Below, piece by piece: positions 41,139 through 49,146 of a stretch of 61,617 bases of DNA; within the stretch, counting starts at the first letter, position 1, and every line of letters starts with the position of its first letter. The notes under the pieces are model-generated. The model did not search any database, was not told where the DNA came from, and saw only the letters and a program-made list of their open reading frames with translations. The stretch lies in the NCBI GenBank assembly GCA_003553565.1, contig PWER01000068.1, positions 1-61,617 of the forward strand. Direction: 5' to 3'. The translations under genes were made by a program, and so were the position numbers. The stretch comes from Nitriliruptoria bacterium. Its GTDB lineage: Bacteria; Actinomycetota; Nitriliruptoria; Euzebyales; Egibacteraceae.

Positions 41139-42974
41139 TCAGCCGTCCGTGGTCGCCCCGGTCGTCTCGCCGGCGGCGCGCTGCGCTGGTGGGGTGCCCA
41201 GATGCTCGGCTGCGAAGTCGAGGGACAGCGCCATCTGACGCAGCACCTCGTCGGTGGCCAGCGACCCGTGACCGGCGTCGAACACGTCGTAGTGATGCGG
41301 CACGCCGCGAGCAGCCAGCGCCGCCACGTAGGCGTCGACCTGCGGCTTGGGGCAGCGCGTGTCGTTCTCACCGGTGATGATCAGCACCGGCACGCGCACG
41401 TGGTCGACGTAGGTGATGGGCGAGCGCTCCGCGTAGCGCTCGGGCAGCTCCTCGGGGGTGCCGCCGAACAGCGAGGCGTCGTACTCCTGCAGCGCCGGCG
41501 ACTCGTCGGCGAAGGCCGACACGTAGTCGGCCACGGGCACCACCGCGATCGCCAGCGTCCAGCGCTCGGGCAGGGTGCCGATGCCCTGCAGCGTCACGTA
41601 GCCACCCCATGAGGCGCCGGTCAGCACCACCCGCGCGGGATCGGCGACCCCGTCGGCGACCAGCCCATCGCGTGCGGCGGCGGCGTCGACGACCTCGGGT
41701 CGGCCCGGGTCGTGCTGCACCGCGTCCGCCCAGGGCTTGCCGTAGCCCGTCGAGCCCCGATAGTTGGGCAGCACCACCGCGAAGCCGTGGTCGACCCAGG
41801 CCTGGACCTGGGGGTCGAAGCTGTCGGTGGTCTGCGCGTGCGGGCCACCGTGCACATCGACCACCAGCGGGTGGGGTCGCGTCCCCTCGGGAGGCTCGGC
41901 CACGAAGCAGTGCACCTGCCCACCTTCGCCGTTGTCGACGTGCAGCGACCGGTAGGGCGCGCCCTCGGGCGCGGGCTCACCGGGCGGGGTCAGCAGCACG
42001 CGCTCACCGGCGGCGGCGTCGCGCTCGTGGATCCGGGTGGGCGTGGCCGAGGAGCTGAACGCGTACCACAGCGTGCCGTCGGGCCGCATGCGCGCACCGC
42101 GCACGGTGCCCTCGGCGAGGTCCAGCGGCTCGAGGCGGTCATCGTCGAGGTCGTAGCGCAGCAGCTCGGTGCGCCCGAGATGGTCGTGGGCCAGCAGCAG
42201 GGCTCGACCGTCCGGCCACCAGTCGGCGACGCCCACCTCCCCGGGAAGGGCGGCCACGTCCAGCACGCGTCGATCCTGGCGGGCCACGTCGTAGATCTCG
42301 GGCAGCATGCGCTCGTGGCGATCGGCGAGCAGCGCCAGCCGCGCGTCGCCCTCCAGCGGCGCCCAGCCAGCCGGCTCGATGCCGTTGCCCTCGCCGTCGT
42401 GCAGCGCGGCGATCACCGTCCCGTCGGCGGCGTCCAGCACCTTCACCGCAGGGTGGAGGACGTCGCCGTGCTCGGTGTGCGACACCGCCAGCAGCGCGCC
42501 GTCGCGGCTGAGCCCGGCCACATCCGCCGGCTGGGTGCTGGCATACAGGCGGGTGAAGGTGCCGCCGGGCGGGGCCGAGCCGAGCACGAACCCCGTGTCG
42601 CGGTCGGCGATCCCCAGCGCCCAGCGGTGGCGCGCCAGGCTCAGCCCCGCGCTCCAGCCCTCGGGGGCGTCGGCGAGCAGGGGTGCGGGGGCGCCCCCGT
42701 CAAAGGGCTGGGCAACGTAGCGGCCCACCTCGTCGCCGCCGCGATCGTCGAACCAGACGACCCGAGAGCCGTCGGGCAGCACGGCGCCGCCGCGCACGCC
42801 GGTGGGCTTGTCGGTCAGCTGGCGGGTCGCGCCCGTGTCGAGGTCCCAGGACACGACCTGGAAGATCCCCGAGGCGTTGGTGGCGTAGCACGTGCGCTGC
42901 GGGGCCTCCAGGCCCCAGGTGGGCAGCGACACGCGCGCAGCGCGAAAGCGCCGCATCCAGCGCGGCTCGGTCAC
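41139..42974 (-). CDS. S9-family serine peptidase (acylaminoacyl/dipeptidyl type)
   Basis: Cytoplasmic-looking enzyme of about 611 residues. The N-terminal two-thirds form a beta-propeller with repeated WDLDTG/ LDAADG-like blades (about 15-360). The C-terminal alpha/beta-hydrolase begins near 370 with HPLVVDVHGGPHAQTTDSFD. The catalytic Ser is in TGASWGGYVTLQG, Asp in ITGENDTRCPK and His in DAGHGSLATDE. It would cleave short peptides that fit the propeller cavity. GTG 42974 is chosen (AAGG 7-10 nt upstream); GTG 43040 would add a Pro-rich extension. It lies 73 nt downstream of the PEBP gene on the same strand and is possibly co-transcribed. Confidence 0.88.
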   Translation of the reverse strand: MTEPRWMRRFRAARVSLPTWGLEAPQRTCYATNASGIFQVVSWDLDTGATRQLTDKPTGVRGGAVLPDGSRVVWFDDRGGDEVGRYVAQPFDGGAPAPLLADAPEGWSAGLSLARHRWALGIADRDTGFVLGSAPPGGTFTRLYASTQPADVAGLSRDGALLAVSHTEHGDVLHPAVKVLDAADGTVIAALHDGEGNGIEPAGWAPLEGDARLALLADRHERMLPEIYDVARQDRRVLDVAALPGEVGVADWWPDGRALLLAHDHLGRTELLRYDLDDDRLEPLDLAEGTVRGARMRPDGTLWYAFSSSATPTRIHERDAAAGERVLLTPPGEPAPEGAPYRSLHVDNGEGGQVHCFVAEPPEGTRPHPLVVDVHGGPHAQTTDSFDPQVQAWVDHGFAVVLPNYRGSTGYGKPWADAVQHDPGRPEVVDAAAARDGLVADGVADPARVVLTGASWGGYVTLQGIGTLPERWTLAIAVVPVADYVSAFADESPALQEYDASLFGGTPEELPERYAERSPITYVDHVRVPVLIITGENDTRCPKPQVDAYVAALAARGVPHHYDVFDAGHGSLATDEVLRQMALSLDFAAEHLGTPPAQRAAGETTGATTDG

Positions 42975-43047
42975 GGGAGGGCCTTCCGGTGAGGGTGTGC
43001 TGGTCGGAGCGGGCCGGCGGGGCGCGGGAAGCCCCGGCACCGGGACG

Positions 43048-43515
43048 CTATTGCGCGATGCCCACCAGCTCGGCGGACGCGATCACGTGGTCCTCGGCGG
43101 CCTCGAGCACCTCGGGTGCCGTCGCGCCCGGCGGCAGGTCGACGAGCTCGGTGTCCAGCGCCAGCAGACGAAAGAACAGGCGGTGCGGCCGCTCCTCGTG
43201 GCTGGGCCCCGAGTACCCGGCCTCGCCGAGCTCGTTGAGGCCCTGGTAGAGCTCGTCGGGCTCGGTGACGATGGTGGTGCGGCCCAGGTTCTCGGGCAGC
43301 GAGGACACCGAGGGAGGGATCCCGTAGACCACCCAGTGGGTGAACACGCCCTCCTCGTGGTCGGTGTCCTCGCAGATCACGACCAGCTCCTCGGCGTGGG
43401 CCGGCACACCCTCCCACGTCAAGGGCGGGGAGATGTCCTCCTCATCGGCGAAGAACTGCTTGGGCAGCTCGTCTCCGGTGTCGAACGCGGGGCTTGAGAG
43501 GCGGAGGTCCGCCAT
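43048..43515 (-). CDS. YbhB/YbcL-family (PEBP-like) protein
   Basis: Protein of 155 residues matching bacterial phosphatidylethanolamine-binding-protein homologues. It contains LSSPAFDTGDELPKQF, then ISPPLTWEGVPAHAEELVVICEDTD, THWVVYGIPPSVSSLPE, and YSGPSHEERPHRLFFRLLALD (the PEBP ligand-site H/R cluster). Function in bacteria is unclear. ATG 43515. It is upstream of and probably co-transcribed with the S9 peptidase. Confidence 0.88.
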   Translation of the reverse strand: MADLRLSSPAFDTGDELPKQFFADEEDISPPLTWEGVPAHAEELVVICEDTDHEEGVFTHWVVYGIPPSVSSLPENLGRTTIVTEPDELYQGLNELGEAGYSGPSHEERPHRLFFRLLALDTELVDLPPGATAPEVLEAAEDHVIASAELVGIAQ

Positions 43516-43758
43516 CGCTGCTGCTCCCTCCCAGTCACACCCTCGTGGGGCGCTGTCGTCGCTCGGCGCACGCCGTCGTCGGGCCAGCGTCCCGGGCAGG
43601 ATGCGGGCGCGAGCGGGAGCAGCATCGTGCGCATCGATCGCCGGGGCTGATGGGGCCGCGGCTGCCGCGGAGCGGCGCTGTCACTGACGGTGCTCCTCCC
43701 GCTCGACCAGAGCGTGCGCACCGGAGACTAGCCGACAAGCCGGGCACAAGGCCAGACA

Positions 43759-43774
43759 CCGGCGCTGACGCCGG
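43759..43774 (-). terminator. Small hairpin after the aminotransferase gene
   Basis: CCGGCG (43759-43764) pairs with CGCCGG (43769-43774) around CTGA, about 34 nt downstream of the aminotransferase stop. The 292-nt spacer 43516-43807 holds nothing else credible except a TAGTCT hexamer (43725-43730, minus). Confidence 0.35.
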
Positions 43775-43807
43775 GCCTGGCCCCTGCCGCTGCGGGTCGG
43801 ACCAGGG

Positions 43808-45013
43808 TCAGCCGAGCACCTCGGCGACGCGGTCCAGCCCGGTGATCATCTGCTGCTCGTCCAGCGCGTAGGAGATGCGCATGTGGCCCGGCGCGCCGAA
43901 CGCCTCGCCCGGCACCATCGCCACCTTCGCGGTCTCCAGCAGCGCCTCGCACAGCTCGCCGCTGGTGCGCACCGTGCGGCCACCGATCGTCTGGCCGAGC
44001 AGTCCCTCCACCGACGGGTAGAGGTAGAAGGCCCCCTCGGGCAGCGGGCAGGTGATGCCCGCGATCGCGTTGAGCTTCTCGTGGGCCACGTGACGCCGAC
44101 GCTCGTAGGTCTCGCGCATGGTGGTGACCTGGTCCATCGGCCCGGTCAGCGCCGCCAGCGCCGCCTTCTGGGAGACGTTGGCCACGTTGCTGGTGGCGTG
44201 CGACTGCATGGTGCCCATGGCCTTGGACAGCGGTGCCGGAGCGATGGTCCACCCCACGCGCCATCCGGTCATCGCGAACGTCTTGGCCACCCCGCTGACG
44301 ACCACGGTGCGCGGCGCAGCCTCCGGGGCGACCACGGGCAGCGAGGCGAACTCGGCATCGCCGTAGACGAGGTGCTCGTAGATCTCGTCGGCGATCACCC
44401 ACAGGCCCGCCTGTGCGGCCCACCGGCCGATCGCGGCGATCTCTGCGGGGCTGTGCACCGCGCCGGTGGGGTTGTTGGGGCTGTTGAAGACCACGGCCTT
44501 GGTGCGCGGGGTGCGCGCGGCCTCGAGCTGCTCGGGGGTGACCTTGTAGCCCTGGTCCAGGGTGGTAGGCACCGCGATCGGCTCGCCACCCGCCAGCGCC
44601 ACCTGCTCGGGGTAGCTGGTCCAGTACGGGGCGGGGATCAGCACGGCGTCGCCGGGGTCGAGCAGCGCCTGGAACACGTTGTAGAGCGCGTGCTTGCCGC
44701 CGTTGGCGATCACCACCTCGGAGGGGTCGGCCTCCAGGCCGGTGTGGGCGGCGGTGGCATCCACGATCGCCTGCTTCAGCACCGGCATGCCCCCGGCGGG
44801 GGAGTAGCGGTGCAGGGTGGGGTCGGCGCAGGCGGCCTGGGCGGCCTCGACGACGTGGTCGGGGGTGTCGAAGTCAGGCTCGCCGGCACCGAAGCCGATG
44901 ACGTCCTCCCCGGCGGCGCGCAGCTCCTTGGCCTTGGCGCTCACGGCCAGGGTGGCGGACTCCGACATGGTCGCCACGCGCTGCGACAGGTCGGCGGTGC
45001 TGTCAGTGGTCAT
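43808..45013 (-). CDS. Aspartate aminotransferase-like PLP enzyme (class I)
   Basis: Aminotransferase of 401 residues in the I-gamma (AspC/prephenate-type) group. Landmarks are the N-terminal AKAKELRAAGEDVIGFGAGEPDFDTP, then IANGGKHALYNVFQALLDPGDAVLI, the PLP ring site NSPNNPTGAV, VIADEIYEHLVYG and the Schiff-base Lys in VSGVAKTFAMTGWRVGW. The substrate Arg is in HMRISYALDE. It would interconvert aspartate/oxaloacetate with glutamate/2-oxoglutarate; some homologues also use prephenate. ATG 45013 has GGAGGA upstream. A TATGCT box at 45143-45148 could drive it with a leader of about 120 nt. Confidence 0.9.
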   Translation of the reverse strand: MTTDSTADLSQRVATMSESATLAVSAKAKELRAAGEDVIGFGAGEPDFDTPDHVVEAAQAACADPTLHRYSPAGGMPVLKQAIVDATAAHTGLEADPSEVVIANGGKHALYNVFQALLDPGDAVLIPAPYWTSYPEQVALAGGEPIAVPTTLDQGYKVTPEQLEAARTPRTKAVVFNSPNNPTGAVHSPAEIAAIGRWAAQAGLWVIADEIYEHLVYGDAEFASLPVVAPEAAPRTVVVSGVAKTFAMTGWRVGWTIAPAPLSKAMGTMQSHATSNVANVSQKAALAALTGPMDQVTTMRETYERRRHVAHEKLNAIAGITCPLPEGAFYLYPSVEGLLGQTIGGRTVRTSGELCEALLETAKVAMVPGEAFGAPGHMRISYALDEQQMITGLDRVAEVLG

Positions 45014-45340
45014 TGCGATCCTCCGCTGCCCCACATATCGGGTCGGTCGGTGGTCTCGGCGCGGGGTCGGCTCGGGCCGCTCCGCCGGGCGCACCGCTGG
45101 TGCGAGGCGCGCCGCTGCGCGGGACCGCGCCGCCGCGCTCGCAGCATAGCCCGGTGGTCGGCGTGCGCGGACCGGTCCGACCCGTCAGGGTGGAGGATCG
45201 CGACGCAGCGCCGGCTCCGCACCACGCGCATCCCTGGTCGCGTGGTCGCATACTGGGCACGGCAATCGGGTAGGCCACACACGACAGGCTGCTTGGGGCC
45301 GCTGCCACGAGCAGATCGATCGCAAGGGAGGACCAGCACC
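45014..45340. other. Divergent spacer between the aminotransferase and dps
   Basis: A 327-nt spacer with no credible gene. It holds a TATGCT box towards the aminotransferase (minus, 45143-45148) and a weak CATACT (45249-45254) towards dps. No OxyR- or Fur-like palindrome was recognised upstream of dps. Confidence 0.4.
45143..45148 (-). promoter_or_regulatory. Possible -10 box of the aminotransferase gene
   Basis: TATGCT on the minus strand, 130 nt before the ATG. Confidence 0.35.
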
Positions 45341-45892
45341 ATGCCCAAGGGATACACCGTGCCGGGGATGGACGACCAGACCGCCGCGCAGATCCGTGAC
45401 CTGCTGCAGCACCGCCTGGACGCCCTCACCGACCTGCACCTGACGCTCAAGCACATCCACTGGAACGTGGTCGGTCCGAACTTCGTGTCGGTCCACGAGA
45501 TGCTCGACGACCACGTCGATGACGTGCGCGAGATGAGCGACGACGTCGCCGAGCGCATCGCCACCCTCGGAGGCGTCCCCCAGGGCACCCCCGGCGCGCT
45601 GGTGGCCGACCGCGACTGGGACGACTACGCGCTGGGCCGTGCCACCACCCAGGAGCACATGGCCGCGCTGGACAAGGTCTACGGCGGCGTCATCCGCAGC
45701 CACCGCAAGGCCATCGACAAGACCGACGACCTGGACCTGGTCACCCAGGACATGCTGATCAGCCAGTCCGAGAAGCTCGAGATGTTCCAGTGGTTCGTCC
45801 GCGCCCACCTCGAGGACACCGGCGGGAACCTGCCCAGCGCCGATGCCACCTCCGAGGTCGAGGCTGCGCGCGCCGTCTCCGGCCAGCAGTAG
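45341..45892 (+). CDS. dps: Dps-family ferritin-like DNA-protection protein
   Basis: Protein of 183 residues that would form a hollow dodecamer, oxidising Fe(II) with peroxide and storing iron. The ferroxidase segment is intact: LHLTLKHIHWNVVGPNFVSVHEM (His40 and His52) followed by LDDHVDDVREMSDDVAER (acidic ligands). The C-terminal ~20 residues (PSADATSEVEAARAVSGQQ) are flexible, with few Lys/Arg. Direct DNA binding would thus have to come from the short N-terminal tail, if at all. ATG 45341 has AAGGGAGGA upstream. It is followed by two strong hairpins. Confidence 0.93.
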   Translation: MPKGYTVPGMDDQTAAQIRDLLQHRLDALTDLHLTLKHIHWNVVGPNFVSVHEMLDDHVDDVREMSDDVAERIATLGGVPQGTPGALVADRDWDDYALGRATTQEHMAALDKVYGGVIRSHRKAIDKTDDLDLVTQDMLISQSEKLEMFQWFVRAHLEDTGGNLPSADATSEVEAARAVSGQQ

Positions 45893-45906
45893 CACTCACC
45901 TCGCGC

Positions 45907-45960
45907 GCCCGGGCCCCTCGCCCGGGCACCACACCCTCCGGCCCGGGCCCAGCCCGGGCC
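45907..45960. terminator. Tandem GC palindrome hairpins between dps and serB
   Basis: Two hairpins in series: GCCCGGGC (45907-45914) with GCCCGGGC (45920-45927), and GGCCCGGGC (45940-45948) with GCCCGGGCC (45952-45960). All four arms contain the self-complementary octamer GCCCGGGC, so alternative pairings are possible. They sit between convergent genes and should terminate both. Confidence 0.7.
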
Positions 45961-46002
45961 GCGTGCTGTCGCACCCCGGTGGCCGTGCGGCACCGCGCGG
46001 CG

Positions 46003-47217
46003 TCAGCGTCCCCGGCTGCTCGCAGCGTCGGTGGCGTCCTGGGCGGCGTCGGCCTCGTCGATCTCCTCGCGCGTGATGCCGAGCAGGAACAGCAGCGCGT
46101 CGAGGTAGGGCACGCTGATCGCGGTGTCGGCAGCCTCGCGGGCCGGCGCCTTGGCGTTGAACGCGATGCCGAGGCCGGCGCGGCGCAGCATGTCGGCGTC
46201 GTTGGCGCCGTCGCCGACCGCCACGGTCTGCGACAGCGGCACCCCGGCGTCCGCGGCGAAGCGCTCCAGGAAGGAGGCCTTGGCCTCGCGGTCCACCACC
46301 GGTCCCACGACGCGACCGGTGAGGTGCCCGTCGACGACCTCCAGGGTGTTGGCGGCGGCGAAGTCGATGTCGAGGCGCTCGCACAGCTCGTCAGTGATGG
46401 CGGTGAAGCCGCCGCTGACCACCGCGAGCTGGAAGCCCAAGCGCTTGAGCGTGCGCGTCAGCGTGCGCGCGCCGGGCATGAGCTGCAGCTCGGCGCGGAC
46501 CTCGTCCAGCGCCGAGGCCGGCAGGCCCTCCAGCAGGGCCACGCGGTCGTGCAGGCTGCCGGCGAAGTCGGCCTCGCCGGCCATCGCGGCGCTCGTGGCT
46601 GCCGCGACCTGCTCGGAGCAGCCCGCGCGCGCAGCCAGCTGCTCGATCGCCTCGCCCTGCACCAGCGTCGAGTCCACGTCGAAGCAGACCAGGCGCTTGG
46701 CGCGTCGGTACAGGTCCGCGGGCTGCACGGCCACGTCGACGCCCTGGCGCGAGGCCTCGTCGGACAGGCAGATCCGCAGCGCGTCGGCCTCGGCGCGCGA
46801 CACGAGCATCTCGAAGCTCAGCACCGGGTAGCGCGACAGGCGCGTGATGCGATCGATGTTGCCGCCGACCTCGGCGATCCTTCCGGTCAGCGCGGCCAGC
46901 GCCGAGGGTCGCAGCGGCTGGCCGAGCACGGTGACGTAGTGGCGCGGGCCGATGGTGCGCGGTCTTCGCGCGGCCATCGACTCGACGGTCACCTCCACGC
47001 CGAGCTCCTCGCCGGTGGCGATCACCGCGGCGCGCAGCGCCTCCACCTCGACCCCCGGTGAGGCCAGCAGCCCCAGCAGCAGCCGGTCGCGGATCACGAC
47101 CTGCTCGAGGTCCAGCAGGCGTGCGCCCTGGGCGTCCAGGGTCTCGCACAGCGAGGCCGTGAGCCCCGGCCGATCCAGGCCGGTCACGGTGATCAGCAAC
47201 GCGCCCGTGTCGTCCAT
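46003..47217 (-). CDS. serB: Phosphoserine phosphatase with N-terminal ACT domains
   Basis: Protein of 404 residues. Two ACT-like domains (about 5-75, GALLITVTGLDRPGLTASLCETL, and 93-165, HYVTVLGQPLRPSALAALTGRI) precede the HAD phosphatase. Motif I is VCFDVDSTLVQGEAIE, motif II is LAVVSGGFTAI, and motif IV is AVGDGANDADMLRRAGLGIAF. It completes serine biosynthesis by hydrolysing phosphoserine; the ACT part probably senses serine, as in mycobacterial SerB2. The C-terminus ends in an acidic tail. ATG 47217 is unambiguous. It is monocistronic, convergent with dps and divergent from the next gene. Confidence 0.94.
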   Translation of the reverse strand: MDDTGALLITVTGLDRPGLTASLCETLDAQGARLLDLEQVVIRDRLLLGLLASPGVEVEALRAAVIATGEELGVEVTVESMAARRPRTIGPRHYVTVLGQPLRPSALAALTGRIAEVGGNIDRITRLSRYPVLSFEMLVSRAEADALRICLSDEASRQGVDVAVQPADLYRRAKRLVCFDVDSTLVQGEAIEQLAARAGCSEQVAAATSAAMAGEADFAGSLHDRVALLEGLPASALDEVRAELQLMPGARTLTRTLKRLGFQLAVVSGGFTAITDELCERLDIDFAAANTLEVVDGHLTGRVVGPVVDREAKASFLERFAADAGVPLSQTVAVGDGANDADMLRRAGLGIAFNAKAPAREAADTAISVPYLDALLFLLGITREEIDEADAAQDATDAASSRGR

Positions 47218-47325
47218 CGCAGCCGCAGCGTACTGCCCATGCCGCGGCCCGGGTGCAGCGTGTCTGCGCTCGGCGTCGGGAGCAGCGCGGTGCGCCGCCA
47301 GGCACGACCGATGGTCCGCGAGCGG

Positions 47326-47331
47326 TAGCCT
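47326..47331 (+). promoter_or_regulatory. Predicted -10 box of the unknown gene at 47358
   Basis: TAGCCT, 26 nt before the ATG; the short leader contains GAGGAGCGA as ribosome-binding site. Confidence 0.4.
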
Positions 47332-47357
47332 GCCCGCGAGGAGCGACCGAGGCCGCG

Positions 47358-47885
47358 ATGTCCGAGCCCGCTGACGAGATCGACAAGCCCCACGAGCTGC
47401 TGGCCGCCCGCAGCTCGTGCGAGGCGTTGTTCGAGATGCTGCAGCGCTGGTTCGAGGTCCCCGACCGGGTGACCATCAACCTGGCCGCGGTCGACTCGGC
47501 GGTGGGTGAGCTCGGTGAGCCGCGGCTGATCGTGGCCATGGCGATGCGCAAGCTGCAGGCGCTGCACCTGCTGACCACACCGGGGGTGCTGACCACCACC
47601 GACGTGGTGCTCACGGTGATCCAGGACCTGGACCGCGCGCTGCGTCAGGCACCGGTCATGCGCTTGCATCAGCAGGCCGAGCACGTGGACTGGGATGCCG
47701 AGCTCGCCGCGCTCGACGACGTCGACCTCGTCGCGGATCTCGAGGAGCGCGCCGGGGACGCCGAGGCCGACCACGCGCCCGCCGCCGAGGAGGTCAGCAG
47801 CTTCCGGCGTCACCACGAGGCGCTGCACGAGGCCGCCAAGGCCGTGCTGCACGCCTCGCACGGTCGCATCGTCCGGCTACGCTGA
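47358..47885 (+). CDS. Unknown helical protein upstream of MarP-like protease
   Basis: Predicted 175 residues, mostly helical and acidic, with no signal peptide or membrane segment. An N-terminal segment HELLAARSSCEALFEMLQRWFEVPDR and the middle AMAMRKLQALHLLTTPGVLTTTDVVLTVIQDLDRAL suggest a small all-alpha bundle. The C-terminal EEVSSFRRHHEALHEAAKAVLHASHGRIVRLR is basic. I do not recognise a family. ATG 47358 has GAGGAG upstream. The marP-like gene begins 7 nt after its stop and has a -10-like box inside its last codons. Confidence 0.62.
   Translation: MSEPADEIDKPHELLAARSSCEALFEMLQRWFEVPDRVTINLAAVDSAVGELGEPRLIVAMAMRKLQALHLLTTPGVLTTTDVVLTVIQDLDRALRQAPVMRLHQQAEHVDWDAELAALDDVDLVADLEERAGDAEADHAPAAEEVSSFRRHHEALHEAAKAVLHASHGRIVRLR
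47878..47883 (+). promoter_or_regulatory. Possible internal -10 box of the MarP-like gene, leaderless geometry
   Basis: TACGCT overlaps the last codons of the upstream gene and lies 9 nt before GTG 47893. It may be chance, since read-through from upstream is also likely. Confidence 0.35.
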
Positions 47886-47892
47886 CGCGACG

Positions 47893-49116
47893 GTGACCGA
47901 GGCGCTCACGGATCTGCTGCGCTCGTTGACCCTCCTGGATGTCCTGGTGGGCCTGATCGCGCTGCTCGCGCTGGCGCGCGGCTACCGCCGCGGGGCGCTG
48001 AGCCAGGTCATGGTGTTCGGCGGGGCCCTCCTCGGGCTGCTGGTCGGGGCCATCGGCGGCCCGGCGCTGGCCCGGCAGATCATGGAGGGGCCGGGGCCAG
48101 CGCTGGCGCTGACGACGCTCGCGGTGCTGCTGGCAAGCGTCCTCATCGGCCAGGCGATCGGCGCGGTGATCGGCTCGCGGCTGCGGGCGGCGGCGCGCCG
48201 CGCCGGGGTCGGCTGGTTCGACCGCGCTGTGGGCATGCTGCTGGGGCTGGCCGGCCTGGTGGTGGTCGTGTGGCTGCTCGCCGGGATGCTGGTGCAGGGT
48301 CCCTCGCCGCGCCTCGCCCAGGCCATCGAGGACTCGGCGCTGGCTGGTGTCCTCGACGAGACGCTGCCGCCCCCACCCGACGTCGTCGGCGGGGTGGCGG
48401 GCTACCTCAACGACCAGGGCTTCCCCCAGGTGGTCAGCGGCCTGGCCGGCGGTGTCGCCGCACCCCCGATCGACCCGGCCTCGGACGCCTCCGCGCAGGC
48501 CGCCGCCGAGGCCGGTCAGCCCTCGACGGTGCAGGTGCGCGCGCGCGGCTGCGGGCAGCAGTCCTCGGGCAGCGGGTTCGTCACCGAGCCCGGCTTCGTG
48601 GTCACCAACGCCCACGTCATCGCGGGCGCCGACAGCATCGAGGTCCGCGCGACCTCGGGCTCGGCGGCCGGCCGGACGGTGCTGTTCGACCCGGCGCTGG
48701 ACCTCGCGGTGCTGCGGGTGGAGGGGCTGGACGCCCCGCCGCTGGGCTGGGCCGAGGAGCCGGCCGGCCGCGGGGTCGAGGGCGCCACGCTGGGGTTCCC
48801 CGGCGGGCAGCAGGAGATGGTCGTCAAGCCCGCGACCGTGGCCGCGCGCGCCGACGTGACCGGGCGTGACATCTACGGTGGCGGCGGGGCGCAGCGCCAG
48901 GTGCTGACCCTCGCCGGGGCCCAGCAGGGCGTGCAGCGCGGCGACTCGGGCGGGCCGTTCGTCACCGCCGAGGGGGCAGTGGGAGGCGTGGTGTTCGCCG
49001 CCAACGCCGCCGACCCCTCGCAGGGCTACGCGCTGTCCGCCGAGCGCGTGCGCGACCCGGTGACGGACGCGATCGCCGCGAACGAGCCCTCCGGCACGGG
49101 CTCGTGCCGCTACTGA
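47893..49116 (+). CDS. MarP-like membrane serine protease (CvpA-type anchor plus trypsin domain)
   Basis: Protein of 407 residues. Four hydrophobic segments of a CvpA/colicin-V-production-like domain (about 15-28, 38-58, 70-93 and 110-134) precede a periplasmic chymotrypsin-fold protease (about 212-400). The triad is His241 (TNAHVIAG), Asp270 (DPALDLAVLRV) and Ser352 (RGDSGGPFV). Cys220 and Cys405 match the disulfide position described for M. tuberculosis MarP, where oxidation activates the enzyme. MarP is needed for acid and oxidative resistance through cleavage of a peptidoglycan hydrolase; a similar role here is inference. GTG 47893 is the start. Confidence 0.9.
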   Translation: MTEALTDLLRSLTLLDVLVGLIALLALARGYRRGALSQVMVFGGALLGLLVGAIGGPALARQIMEGPGPALALTTLAVLLASVLIGQAIGAVIGSRLRAAARRAGVGWFDRAVGMLLGLAGLVVVVWLLAGMLVQGPSPRLAQAIEDSALAGVLDETLPPPPDVVGGVAGYLNDQGFPQVVSGLAGGVAAPPIDPASDASAQAAAEAGQPSTVQVRARGCGQQSSGSGFVTEPGFVVTNAHVIAGADSIEVRATSGSAAGRTVLFDPALDLAVLRVEGLDAPPLGWAEEPAGRGVEGATLGFPGGQQEMVVKPATVAARADVTGRDIYGGGGAQRQVLTLAGAQQGVQRGDSGGPFVTAEGAVGGVVFAANAADPSQGYALSAERVRDPVTDAIAANEPSGTGSCRY

Positions 49117-49146
49117 GGGGCTCGGTGCTGAGCGGCTCGGTGCGGG

